Source: an uncultured Saprospiraceae bacterium (GTDB lineage: Bacteria > Bacteroidota > Bacteroidia > Chitinophagales > Saprospiraceae). Taken from it: a stretch of 47,783 nt of DNA. Below, in pieces: positions 34,981 through 43,649 of this stretch; within the stretch, counting starts at the first letter, position 1, and every line of letters begins with the position of its first letter. A program made the position numbers and the translations under genes. The stretch is from the NCBI GenBank assembly GCA_938010785.1, contig CALLVC010000265.1, positions 1 through 47,783 of the forward strand, given 5' to 3'. The notes beneath the pieces are model-generated. The model was not told the DNA's origin and ran no database searches. It worked only from the letters and a program-made list of their open reading frames with translations.

Positions 34981-36186
34981 ATGAGAGATTACGATATCAT
35001 ACTTTATACCTTGTTTCCGACAGATAACATCTATTCGTCGGTATCGCTATCTATGGCAAAGGAATTTGCAAAAAACAATCGAGTTTTTTATGTGAACAAG
35101 CCTTATTCCGTCAAAGATTTTGTTGCCAATTTGAATAATAAGAAGGTCAGAGAACGAGCACCAAAGTTATTAACCAATCAGATACAGTATGAAACAATAG
35201 AGAAAATTCCTCAAAATTTTGTGGCTGCCACACCGACTTTGTCTTTGCCAATTAACTGGTTACCAGTAGGAAAAACCTATAATTATTTGCAGGATTACAA
35301 TCGGAGTGTGGTGCTAAAAACCGTTAAGAAATTCATCAAGGATTATAAAATAAAAAAATATATTTATCTCAATTGCTACAATCCATATGGAGCGGCGGTT
35401 TTGCCAAAATCTTATGGAGCGGCTTTAAATGTTTATCAAAGTATCGATGACATTAGTCAAAATGATTACACCGTTAAGCATGGTTTAAATCTTGAGAATG
35501 AGGCGATTAAGCAAGCCGATGTAACATTGGTTACCTCCAAAGAATTGTGGAATTTAAAATCAAAAATATCTAAGGATACTTTTATTTTAAATAATGCGGT
35601 AGATAATACTGTATTCAAAAGAACTTTGACAGAGACCTTTCTTAAACCTAAAGAATTAGAAGGGAGAACAGGAAAAGTAGTGGGGTTCATTGGTAATTTA
35701 GATGAATTGAGGGTCAATTATCCGCTAATTAAAAAAGCAGCATTAGCACACTCGGATAAGACATTTCTATTCGTGGGGCCATTAAATAATACGGAATACT
35801 TAGAATTAGGATTACCAGATATTCCAAATATCATTTTTGCAGGTGGTAAAAATTTATATGAATTGCCGCAGTATCTCCAGCATATGGATTGCTGTTTGAT
35901 TCCTTTTTTATGTAACACCTTGACCAAAAGTATTTATCCTCTAAAAATTAACGAATATCTCTCAGGTGGGAAACCTGTCATTGCGACAAATTTTTCAGAG
36001 GATATTCAAAGTTTTAAAGACCAAATTTACTTGGCAGATTCAGATGATGCTTTTGTGAAATTGATTGACGAAGCCTTATCACCCCAAAGCGAACAGGCAA
36101 CAAAAGACAGAATTGCTTTAGCAGAATCGAATACCTGGACGGCTAGAATTAGTCAGTTTTGGGATATTATGACACCTTATCTTTAA
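34981..36186 (+). CDS. glycosyltransferase, GT4/GT1-like
   Basis: 401-aa cytoplasmic GT-B-fold glycosyltransferase. N-terminal domain begins YDIILYTLFPTDNIYSSVSLSMAKEFAKNN, the C-terminal nucleotide-sugar domain has VGFIGNLDELRVNY and the donor-site motif YPLKINEYLSGGKPVIAT, with the conserved Glu. No membrane segment. It adds a sugar to the growing lipid-linked unit; donor and acceptor are unknown. The ATG lies 7 nt after a heptad array and the stop is followed by another array, so the gene is framed by these repeats on both sides. Confidence 0.88.
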   Translation: MRDYDIILYTLFPTDNIYSSVSLSMAKEFAKNNRVFYVNKPYSVKDFVANLNNKKVRERAPKLLTNQIQYETIEKIPQNFVAATPTLSLPINWLPVGKTYNYLQDYNRSVVLKTVKKFIKDYKIKKYIYLNCYNPYGAAVLPKSYGAALNVYQSIDDISQNDYTVKHGLNLENEAIKQADVTLVTSKELWNLKSKISKDTFILNNAVDNTVFKRTLTETFLKPKELEGRTGKVVGFIGNLDELRVNYPLIKKAALAHSDKTFLFVGPLNNTEYLELGLPDIPNIIFAGGKNLYELPQYLQHMDCCLIPFLCNTLTKSIYPLKINEYLSGGKPVIATNFSEDIQSFKDQIYLADSDDAFVKLIDEALSPQSEQATKDRIALAESNTWTARISQFWDIMTPYL

Positions 36187-36233
36187 ACAAACTATGGTGA
36201 AAACATAAAACATTGGCTTTCAATTTCAAATAT

Positions 36234-36268
36234 CGGTCAACCGTATACCGTATACCGTCAACCGTTTT
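36234..36268. repeat. heptad array CCGTATA type
   Basis: Five consecutive 7-nt units, CGGTCAA, CCGTATA, CCGTATA, CCGTCAA, CCGTTTT, fill much of the 102-nt spacer between two glycosyltransferase genes. CCG at the start of each unit and the changed last bases are typical of degenerate tandem repeats. Confidence 0.85.
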
Positions 36269-36288
36269 AAAACCTAAAGACAAACATT

Positions 36289-37620
36289 GTGATACCAAAA
36301 ATTATACACTATTGTTGGTTTGGAACAAAGCAAATTCCAGAAGATTATCAAGGTTACATTGATGGTTGGAAAAAACTAATGCCTGATTATGAAATAATGC
36401 TTTGGAATGAGGCAAATAGTCCGATGCATTTACCTTATTTGCAAGCTACATTAAAGTATAAAAAATGGGCGAATCTCTCTAATTTCGTTCGAATCTATGC
36501 GCTTTATCATCACGGTGGTATTTATATGGATACGGATATGGAGGTGTTAAAATCCTTAGAGGAATTTCGACAATATGGAAGTTTTTTAGGACTTGAATTA
36601 GGAGAAAAAAATGATAAAGATATTATTGTAAATAATGCCATTTTTGGGGCAGAAAAAGGCCATCCCTTTATTGAAAAATGTATGGATTTTTATCTACAAC
36701 ATTTTGATGGTAGAGATACGGCTTTAGATTCTTCACCATATCTTGTAACTAGATTATTGAAGGAAACAGGAATGCATAAATATGGACGCCAAAATATTGG
36801 AGGCGTAGAATTATTTCCAAAAGAATATTTTTATCCATACCACATAACAGAAAAATTCACCCCAGAATGTGTTAAAGAGAATACTTATACTATCCATCAT
36901 TGGGGGTATTCGTGGGGTACAAAACCTTTTTCCTACAGATTGGAACATCTGAAAAAGGTAACAAAGGACAAAATATATAAGACCTTACCAGTTCATCAAA
37001 AAGGGTATTTAAAGCACGGAAAATTAGTACGGGATGTATTAAAAGGAGGAACGGTAAAAGCCGGCCCTTTTGAAGGGGTAAAATTACCTTTGTCAAAGGA
37101 ATATGAATCTGCCAAACTACCCTTAAAATTATCTGGAATTTATAAGGAAGAACTTCAATTGATTTTATATCAATTAACAAATAGGACCTATAAAACTATT
37201 TATTTCAATGGAGAACATCCTGAATATTTTACAAAAGGTCTAGCTAAATTATTTCCGAATGCGACCATCAAAGATTTGTCTGCTGAAAAGGACAATAGTT
37301 TGATGGTTAAAAATATCGGGGCCGATTCTTTATTGGTTACTAATAGTGCTTTAGCTAGTCAAATGGCTGAAGATATAACTAAAGTATCTAAAGGTGTAGA
37401 TATGGTTTTAGAATTTAGGTATCACTTGCCAGCTACCCAGAAGGAGCAGCTTAGTGAAGTCATAGGTGCTAATCAAGAACTATATTGTGTGCCAAGTAAA
37501 TTAAATTATCAATACGAACAAAACGCTTTTTTACAAAACTATCCTCTAAAGGAAATCGAAGCACATCTTAAAAAAGAGGTGACGGATGTACACGAATGGG
37601 TGGTGATAAAGAGCAAATAA
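36289..37620 (+). CDS. GT32-type glycosyltransferase fused to degenerate methyltransferase-like domain
   Basis: 443-aa protein starting at a GTG. Residues 1 to about 235 are a GT32/OCH1-like glycosyltransferase: IPKIIHYCWFGTKQIPE, NEANSPMHLPY, WANLSNFVRIYALYHHGGIYMDTDMEV with the DxD metal site. Residues about 255-443 do not belong to GT32. They align with the methyltransferase encoded at 33201: GPFEGVKLP...LPLKLSGIYKEEL against GPFQGLKYP...YPKLLGCYEVEL, then a strand-turn-helix where the SAM motif VNIGCAEGYYAVGLG is replaced by IYFNGEHPEYFTKGLA, and later VDMVLEFRYHLP against CDILIELHDFIN. The second domain probably cannot bind SAM and may bind an acceptor or a partner. Confidence 0.85.
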   Translation: MIPKIIHYCWFGTKQIPEDYQGYIDGWKKLMPDYEIMLWNEANSPMHLPYLQATLKYKKWANLSNFVRIYALYHHGGIYMDTDMEVLKSLEEFRQYGSFLGLELGEKNDKDIIVNNAIFGAEKGHPFIEKCMDFYLQHFDGRDTALDSSPYLVTRLLKETGMHKYGRQNIGGVELFPKEYFYPYHITEKFTPECVKENTYTIHHWGYSWGTKPFSYRLEHLKKVTKDKIYKTLPVHQKGYLKHGKLVRDVLKGGTVKAGPFEGVKLPLSKEYESAKLPLKLSGIYKEELQLILYQLTNRTYKTIYFNGEHPEYFTKGLAKLFPNATIKDLSAEKDNSLMVKNIGADSLLVTNSALASQMAEDITKVSKGVDMVLEFRYHLPATQKEQLSEVIGANQELYCVPSKLNYQYEQNAFLQNYPLKEIEAHLKKEVTDVHEWVVIKSK

Positions 37621-37633
37621 TTAAAAACAGCTT

Positions 37634-37753
37634 ATGAACAATAGATTCAAAGATGTAAAATTGACTTCAAAAGACCGCTTAATAGAATTTTTAGGAAATG
37701 CTTTTGCGATTCTTCTTTTATTAGCTTTCTTTTTAAAAATAGTAATATTTTAA
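37634..37753 (+). CDS. 39-aa single-pass membrane peptide in polysaccharide operon
   Basis: Below the ORF-track cutoff. The ATG at 37634 lies 13 nt after the GT32 stop and the TAA at 37751-37753 is one base before the ATG of the next glycosyltransferase, so the frame fits the operon exactly. The peptide has a basic amphipathic first half (MNNRFKDVKLTSKDRLIEFL) and a C-terminal membrane helix (AFAILLLLAFFLKIVIF). No family is recognised. It could hold a glycosyltransferase at the membrane or modulate the polymerase; this is inference from position only. Confidence 0.6.
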   Translation: MNNRFKDVKLTSKDRLIEFLGNAFAILLLLAFFLKIVIF

Positions 37754-37754
37754 A

Positions 37755-38600
37755 ATGATGAATAGATTTTCAACACCAGATTGGGTAAAAAGACATTATT
37801 TTGATTTTCGAAATTATGATACCGTTTCATCGACCCAAATTGAAAAAATCAAAAATGGATTGGCCAAATTTAAGGTGTTTAATCCTGTTGCTTCTATAGT
37901 CATACCAGCCTATAACGAAGAAGAGAATTTATTAAGCACTTTGTCTTCTTTTGCTGATATTCAACCTGAGGTGCCAACAGAATTATTAATTGTCAACAAT
38001 AATTCCAATGACCGGACACAAGAAATTCTAGACCGATGTGGCGTAAATTCCATTTTTCAACCAAAACAAGGTAGAACCTACGCACGTCAACTAGGATTGG
38101 AAACAGCCAGAGGAGAGATTTTGTTAAGTGCAGACGCAGATAGTATTTATCCTGCTGATTGGGGAAATTTATTTGTAAAAACTTTATTGAAAAACGAAGA
38201 TGTAGCGGTAGTTTATGGCAGATATTCTTTCATTCCAAGTAAAAGCATTAATCGTTTTGGATTGGCCTTTCATGAGCTCGGTGGAGAGATTATGTTTGAT
38301 AGAAGAAAGGGCTTGGATTTATGTATCAATGCAGTTGGATTTAATACTGGGTTTAGAAAAGCGCAGGCTTTAGCTGTAGGCGGATATGACCCTGAAAAGT
38401 TAGAATTTGAAAATCAAAGAAGTGAAGATGGCTGGTTGGCACAAAGTCTATATAAAAAATTCGGTAATATCTTACTTGTAAAATCACCTAATCGGGTATG
38501 GACAAGTGATAGGAGATTATTAGAAGAAGGGAGTTTAGCAAAAGCTTCCGTGAATAGAGTTATCAGATATTTAAATGGAACAAATTTAGCCAATACCTAG
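37755..38600 (+). CDS. family 2 glycosyltransferase
   Basis: 281-aa GT-A-fold enzyme. SIVIPAYNEEENLLSTLSSF (about residues 48-67) is the GT2 start, NNNSNDRTQEIL the nucleotide motif, GRTYARQLGLETARGEILLSADADSIYPADW holds the DxD metal site (ADAD), and SEDGWLAQSLYKKFG has the ED motif of the catalytic base. No membrane helix, so it is probably peripheral. It starts one base after the stop of the 39-aa membrane peptide, which suggests coupled translation. Confidence 0.92.
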   Translation: MMNRFSTPDWVKRHYFDFRNYDTVSSTQIEKIKNGLAKFKVFNPVASIVIPAYNEEENLLSTLSSFADIQPEVPTELLIVNNNSNDRTQEILDRCGVNSIFQPKQGRTYARQLGLETARGEILLSADADSIYPADWGNLFVKTLLKNEDVAVVYGRYSFIPSKSINRFGLAFHELGGEIMFDRRKGLDLCINAVGFNTGFRKAQALAVGGYDPEKLEFENQRSEDGWLAQSLYKKFGNILLVKSPNRVWTSDRRLLEEGSLAKASVNRVIRYLNGTNLANT

Positions 38601-38629
38601 AAGCTAACATAAACAAGAAAGAACAAACT

Positions 38630-40111
38630 ATGGAGAAAGCTATAAAAAAATGGATTAAACATCACTTTTTGATGGAAAAGTTAGACACGGTACTTGGTAT
38701 GGTGTTACTAATGTTCTTATCTGTATTTGTAGCTGTGGTGGTCGGAAAACTAGGATTTCTAGGTGGAGCAGCATTGTTAGTCGTGACGTTAGGTATTTTT
38801 TTAGTATTAGGGGCAATGTTTAATCTCTATTTGGGGCTTTATGTGATTCTAGTCATGTCTATTTTGGTCTCCTTCCTCTCCAAAATAGTGGATTTGCCCT
38901 ATGGACTTTCCTTAGATTTATTATTAGTTGTATTGGCTTTAGGGGTTATTATGAAACAACTGAAGGATAGAGACCTTTCCTTTGCCAAAAATCCTATTTC
39001 CTTACCGATTATAGTTTGGGTATTTTACAATATGATTCAGGTAATCAATCCGATTGCTGCATCAAGATTAGCATGGGCTTTTACCGTTAGGAGTATGGCA
39101 TTGCTTATTCTGTTGTATTTTATTGCCGCTTATGCCCTTAATAGTTATCGTAGAACCATTAATATTTTCAAATTCATGCTGGGCCTAGCATTTGTTTCCG
39201 CTTTGTATGGTTTGAAACAAGAGTTTTTTGGTTTTACAGACTTTGAATTGGCCTGGCTTTATTCAGACCCTGCACGATTTCAATTAATATTCCAGTGGTC
39301 TAGGATGCGGGTTTTTTCCTTCTTTTCAGACCCTACAAATTATGGGATTTACATGTCTTACATGTCCGTGATGTGTTTTATTTTGGCTTTGGGAAAATTC
39401 AAAATTTGGCAAAAAGCACTTTTGGGCTTTGCAGGTGTTTGTATGTTGCTGGCAATAGCTTATGCAGGTTCAAGAACACCAGTAGTGTTGATACCCTTTG
39501 GCTTTGCAGTTTTCACCATGTTGAGCTTGAAAAGGAATATAATTATTGCCATGATGGCAGTTGGGATATTAGGAGGTGCTTTTTTAATGAAATCCACTGG
39601 TAATGCAGTATTATTTAGGATACAATCAGCCTTTATGCCAAAAAATAGTGGGGATACCATGGGGGTTCGATTTGAAAACCAGAAAAAAATTAAACCATTT
39701 ATACAATCCCATCCCTTTGGCGCAGGATTGGGGAGTGTTGGAGAGTGGGGGCAACGTTTTTCTCCAGATACTTTTTTAGCCAATTTTCCGCCAGATAGTG
39801 GTTACGTTAGGGTAGCGGTCGAACTAGGTTGGTTTGGATACTTGCTTTATTGTTGGCTGCTTTATACCATTGTGCGAATGGGAATACGATACTATCTGCG
39901 GGTCAAAAACGAACAAATGAAGACGATATACTTAGCTCTGACCACCATGATGTTTATGCTTATTTTAGCCAGTTATGTCCAGGAAGCTATCGTCCAATTA
40001 CCAACGAGTATTCATTTTTATGTTTGTCTGGCTGTGCTTGTTCGTTTGAAGGATTTTGAAGCAGCAGCAGAGTTGGAAATAAATGGGAAACCAAAAATTT
40101 TGAATGAATAA
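38630..40111 (+). CDS. O-antigen ligase/polymerase family protein
   Basis: 493-aa polytopic membrane protein with about 11-12 helices and one larger periplasmic loop after the eighth or ninth helix containing RFENQKKIKPFIQSHPFGAGLGS and GYVRVAVELGWFGYLLY, the Wzy_C/WaaL signature in which R and H residues bind the lipid-linked donor. It polymerises or ligates the repeat units on the periplasmic side. Wzx, a Wzz-like protein and a polymerase are therefore all present, giving a Wzy-dependent route. Last clear biosynthetic gene of the operon. Confidence 0.9.
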   Translation: MEKAIKKWIKHHFLMEKLDTVLGMVLLMFLSVFVAVVVGKLGFLGGAALLVVTLGIFLVLGAMFNLYLGLYVILVMSILVSFLSKIVDLPYGLSLDLLLVVLALGVIMKQLKDRDLSFAKNPISLPIIVWVFYNMIQVINPIAASRLAWAFTVRSMALLILLYFIAAYALNSYRRTINIFKFMLGLAFVSALYGLKQEFFGFTDFELAWLYSDPARFQLIFQWSRMRVFSFFSDPTNYGIYMSYMSVMCFILALGKFKIWQKALLGFAGVCMLLAIAYAGSRTPVVLIPFGFAVFTMLSLKRNIIIAMMAVGILGGAFLMKSTGNAVLFRIQSAFMPKNSGDTMGVRFENQKKIKPFIQSHPFGAGLGSVGEWGQRFSPDTFLANFPPDSGYVRVAVELGWFGYLLYCWLLYTIVRMGIRYYLRVKNEQMKTIYLALTTMMFMLILASYVQEAIVQLPTSIHFYVCLAVLVRLKDFEAAAELEINGKPKILNE

Positions 40112-40414
40112 TAGACTTTATCCAATAAGTACTCTTAAGGTCGACCGAGAACCGAATAAAATCTAACCTATCAAATTAAATTTTCTGTAAATTCAGTCTC
40201 TAGGACAATTAATCTAAGCTTAACTTACTCCTAATTTTATTCGGCATAAAAGTTGAAATATTCCTTTTGACAATATTAGTCAAATACAATAATCATTTTT
40301 ATTGGTAATTCTTTTTAGTATAACTAATTTTCCTATTTGTTGTAAGAAATTGAATTTACTAGACTTTATGCTGAAAAAAATCAGTCTAAAATCATTAATC
40401 TAGAAACGACCAGT
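40112..40414. other. intergenic with distant inverted repeat
   Basis: About 300 bp without a gene. CCGAATAAAAT (40152-40162) and ATTTTATTCGG (40234-40244) form an 11-bp inverted repeat 71 nt apart; there is no T-run, so its role as terminator is unclear. Confidence 0.5.
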
Positions 40415-41173
40415 TTGGAAAAGTATATCATTATTTTCTTTTTATTTATTGCTCATTTTTCGTTTGCACAGGAAATGGATTTTAGCAGGGTAGTAACCCC
40501 TGAGGGCCAATCTCCACGCACCTTCGAAGACCAATTGGTTCAATGGGCATGGTATAACAGTCCAGGAAACGCCATTTATAAAGAACAAATGGAAATTGCT
40601 GCCAAAAGGAAAAACTTAACTTGGTGGGAATTATTGGACGCTTCAGCTACATTTAATATCAACGAAAGTCATTTTCAACAAGATTCTATTCTTAATGGTA
40701 GTGATGTTTTAATTGCCAATCCAAGTAGTAATTTATTTTTTCCAAGATATAATTTTGGTATTAGTTTTAATCTAGGCGCTATTTTTTCCCGACCTACTCG
40801 GACTAAAATTGCAGAATCAGAAATAAAGATTGCCGAGTATGAAGAACAGCAGCAAAAACTTAGAGTTAGAGCGGAGGTGCTTCAAAGATATGAGGATTAT
40901 GAGTTATCATTAGAAGTATTAAAATTTAAAACGCAAGCTGCCGAAGAAGGAGAATCTATTTATACCTTAGTTTTAGAACAATTCGAGAATGACAAAGTAG
41001 ATTTTAAGGATTTTAGTACAGCCTCTGAGGTTTTTCATAGGGCTAACGAAGCCAAGGCTATTGCTAAAACTAGAGTCAATAAAGCAAGAATTTTCCTTGA
41101 AGAATTAATTGGTATTCCTTGGGATAAGGCGGTGAAACGTAGAAAGGAAAGAGAAAGAAGGACTAACAAGTAG
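40415..41173 (+). CDS. TolC-like outer-membrane protein
   Basis: 252-aa exported protein starting at a TTG; no in-frame ATG precedes the signal peptide (MEKYIIIFFLFIAHFSFAQ). Two long coiled-coil helical stretches (QQKLRVRAEVLQRYEDYELS, AKTRVNKARIFLEELIG) and a strand region (NFGISFNLGAIFSRPTRTKIAESEIKIAEYEEQ) follow the pattern of half a TolC repeat. TolC proteins usually have two such halves and over 400 residues, so this is a short single-repeat form. The position after the polysaccharide genes suggests a role in export of the polymer, but it is 300 bp away and may be transcribed alone. Confidence 0.7.
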   Translation: MEKYIIIFFLFIAHFSFAQEMDFSRVVTPEGQSPRTFEDQLVQWAWYNSPGNAIYKEQMEIAAKRKNLTWWELLDASATFNINESHFQQDSILNGSDVLIANPSSNLFFPRYNFGISFNLGAIFSRPTRTKIAESEIKIAEYEEQQQKLRVRAEVLQRYEDYELSLEVLKFKTQAAEEGESIYTLVLEQFENDKVDFKDFSTASEVFHRANEAKAIAKTRVNKARIFLEELIGIPWDKAVKRRKERERRTNK

Positions 41174-41192
41174 ATTTATCAAAATGCTACGT

Positions 41193-41227
41193 AAAATTTA
41201 ATTTTCAATTTTCAATTTTCAATAAGG
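41193..41227. repeat. heptad array AATTTTC type
   Basis: Three exact AATTTTC units (41200-41220) between diverged units, 27 nt after the TolC-like stop. Inverted units GAAAATC and GAAAATT stand at 41675-41688, on the far side of the composite element, so the array may have been split by insertion. Confidence 0.75.
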
Positions 41228-41643
41228 CGTGTACGAAGTTTTCAAAGCGGCTAGGATTGAACCACGGATTGAACATGAACAAACATCGTTTGTGAACCGT
41301 CAGGATGGGAGAGCCAACGGTTTCTTTGCTTGATTTGCTCTAGTGGCTCAAGACATAAATATTTAACAGTTTAATAATCGTTCTTTTTCGCCTACTCGTC
41401 GTTAGAAAATCGGGCTTAATAGCTACGGCTATTATCCCAATCGCATCCCATCCGCTTGCGGTTCGGAAGTGCACTTCCTTATCTAGATTAGACTAAAAAT
41501 AACTGATTCTAAACTATCAACTACTTTTGTCTTGAGCCACTAGGTCGTGTTTAAAACATAACCTTTTTACAAGAAAACATAATAATTCATAACTTCAAAC
41601 CGTGTCTTTCCGTGTCAAAATAAAACTTCGTACAGCCCTTATT
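41221..41643. mobile_element. composite palindromic element with nested MITE
   Basis: Outer inverted repeats of 22 bp at 41221-41242 and 41622-41643 (AATAAGG..TGTACGAAG) match at 20 positions. Inside lies a second element, 41340-41543, with perfect ends CTAGTGGCTCAAGACA / TGTCTTGAGCCACTAG and an extended imperfect symmetry plus the core AGCTACGGCTAT, like 5768-6000. The 50-bp dispersed repeat sits at 41571-41620 within the outer right arm. There is no ORF. Likely one mobile element inserted into another. Confidence 0.7.
41571..41620 (+). repeat. 50-bp dispersed repeat (copy 2)
   Basis: 47 of 50 identical to 6943-6992. Here it is bounded on the right by the outer arm of the composite element. 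Confidence 0.75.
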
Positions 41644-41674
41644 TAAAATTTTCAATTTAGAACCACCTTCGGCG

Positions 41675-41695
41675 GAAAATCGAAAATTTATAAAC
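41675..41695. repeat. inverted heptad partner GAAAATC type
   Basis: GAAAATC, GAAAATT, TATAAAC in strict 7-nt steps, complementary in type to AATTTTC at 41200-41220. From here to 41989 I see nothing further except AT-rich DNA; TACCTTGG at 41944-41951 is near the -7 consensus and could serve nhaB. Confidence 0.55.
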
Positions 41696-41989
41696 GAAGT
41701 GCACTAATTACGGTCGAGGTTATAGTTTAAATGTCTGATAATCAATTTTTTAGAACTTATAAAATCTGACTTCAGACAGTCTCGATTCATTTGGACGGTC
41801 TGCCTTCTGACTTCTATTTCTAAAATTACTTCTGTAAACTTCAGACTCTTTTGAAATGCAAAGAGCCAAGACATTTTTTATAAATTTTAGGAGAAAATCC
41901 TTTAATTAAAAAGCCAATTCTATAAAATAAATCTAAAAAGTGCTACCTTGGCAACCAGATAGAATTTAAAAAACAACTTTATACAATTT

Positions 41990-43465
41990 ATGGAGGCTTA
42001 TAAGTCATTTTTAGGAAATTCACCATCTTGGTACAAGACTGCGATAATTGCTTTTTTAATACTGAATCCAATTCTTTTGTTTACTGCTGGACCAGTAGTT
42101 ACTGGATGGATAGTGATAGCAGAATTTATCCTTACTTTAGCAATGGCTTTAAAATGTTATCCCCTACAAGCAGGAGGTTTAATAGCATTAGAAGTTATCT
42201 TTTTGGGACTGACAAGTCCTAAAACAGTCTTCCATGAATTAGAAGCAAATTTAGATGTAATTCTATTGTTGGTATTTATGGTGGCTGGTATTTACTTTAT
42301 GAAGCCGCTCCTGATGTACATTTTTGGAAAAATCTTTATTAAAGTAAGGTCCAAAATTGTACTCTCCCTTCTTTTTTCCTTTATGGCAGCTTTTCTAAGT
42401 GCTTTTTTAGATGCTTTGACGGTTACCGCTGTATTAATAGGTGTCTTTGTAGGCTTTTACTCTGTCTACCATAAAGTTCAATCGAGTAATGCAGATTATG
42501 ATGATGATGGTATAAAAGATAGGAACGAATTAGGAGGAGAAACGCTGGAACAATTCAGAAGTTTTATGAGAAGTTTAGTGATGCACGGAGCTGTAGGTAC
42601 AGCATTAGGTGGCGTTTGTACACAAGTCGGTGAACCTCAAAATTTATTGATTGCCGCAAAACTAGATTGGGATTTCATGCAATTTTTCTGGGCTATGGCA
42701 CCTATAACGATGCCTGTTTTAGTTAGTGGCTTATTAACTTGTCTAGCATTAGAATTGACTGGATGGTTTGGATTTGGAGAAAAACTACCTGAAAATGTAA
42801 GAGGAATTATTCAAGGATATGTAGAAGAACAAGATGCAAATAGAACGGATAAAGAAAAGTATGCTATCAAAGTACAAGCGGTAGCAGCCATCTTTTTGAT
42901 TGTAGCACTAGCTAATCACTGGGCTGCTCCGGGGCTTATTGGTTTAGCCGTGATAGTTTTACAAACTGCTTTCACAGGTATTACAGATGAACACAGCATT
43001 GGACATGCCTTTGAAGAAGCTTTACCTTTTACCGCTTTGTTAGCCGTATTTTTTGTAATCGTCGGCATGATTCACGATTTGCATCTTTTTACCCCGATTA
43101 TTGATGCAGTGTTGGCAATGGAAAAATCTATTCAACCCTCGATGTTTTATATCGCCAACGGAGTATTATCTATGATTAGTGACAATGTATTTGTGGCTAC
43201 TGTATACATCAACGAAGTTAGAGCAGCCTACGACGCAGGAAACATCACTAGAGAAGAATTTGAGCATCTAGCCATTGCCATTAACACAGGAACGAATTTA
43301 CCAAGTGTTGCGACACCAAATGGTCAAGCAGCATTCTTATTTTTGTTAACTTCAGCTTTAGCACCAGCAATTCGTTTATCTTATTTAAAGATGATTTGGA
43401 TGGCTTTACCTTATACGATTGTTTTAGGTGGAGTAGGGTTGATTTGTGTTAAAATGTTACTTTAA
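41990..43465 (+). CDS. nhaB: Na+/H+ antiporter NhaB
   Basis: 491-aa inner-membrane antiporter of the NhaB family that exchanges Na+ for H+, contributing to salt and pH homeostasis. About 12 hydrophobic helices are evident. Family signatures include [19 protein letters not shown] at the N-terminus, [51 protein letters not shown], and [17 protein letters not shown] with acidic ion-binding residues, followed by [20 protein letters not shown]. Length is close to the usual 500-530. Monocistronic with its own terminator. Presence fits a marine or salty habitat. Confidence 0.93.
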   Translation: MEAYKSFLGNSPSWYKTAIIAFLILNPILLFTAGPVVTGWIVIAEFILTLAMALKCYPLQAGGLIALEVIFLGLTSPKTVFHELEANLDVILLLVFMVAGIYFMKPLLMYIFGKIFIKVRSKIVLSLLFSFMAAFLSAFLDALTVTAVLIGVFVGFYSVYHKVQSSNADYDDDGIKDRNELGGETLEQFRSFMRSLVMHGAVGTALGGVCTQVGEPQNLLIAAKLDWDFMQFFWAMAPITMPVLVSGLLTCLALELTGWFGFGEKLPENVRGIIQGYVEEQDANRTDKEKYAIKVQAVAAIFLIVALANHWAAPGLIGLAVIVLQTAFTGITDEHSIGHAFEEALPFTALLAVFFVIVGMIHDLHLFTPIIDAVLAMEKSIQPSMFYIANGVLSMISDNVFVATVYINEVRAAYDAGNITREEFEHLAIAINTGTNLPSVATPNGQAAFLFLLTSALAPAIRLSYLKMIWMALPYTIVLGGVGLICVKMLL

Positions 43466-43523
43466 AAGTAGTCGAAAATTTATTCTTCGATTTGAAATAT
43501 CTCCATATAATACGATAAAATTT

Positions 43524-43557
43524 AAAGAGGAAGTAGGCTTAAGTCTGCTTCCTCTTT
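43524..43557 (+). terminator. intrinsic terminator after nhaB
   Basis: AAAGAGGAAG / CTTCCTCTTT 10-bp perfect stem, extended inward by AGGC/GTCT after one mismatch, then a T-rich tail. It works on either strand in principle. Confidence 0.85.
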
Positions 43558-43649
43558 ATTTCTTAAACTAAGACTTAGCCTTTCTTTTTTATCTCCCTTC
43601 CTAAACTATCAATGGCTTTCTTGTAAAAACTGGATTAGAGTGTAAATAA

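Noticed and set aside
32981-36268. CRISPR-like repetition in the polysaccharide locus
   Set aside because: The unit is 7 nt without spacers and changes from site to site; there are no cas genes.
41243-41275. tRNA T-arm-like sequence GTGGTTCAATCC on the minus strand
   Set aside because: No acceptor, D or anticodon stem fits around it.
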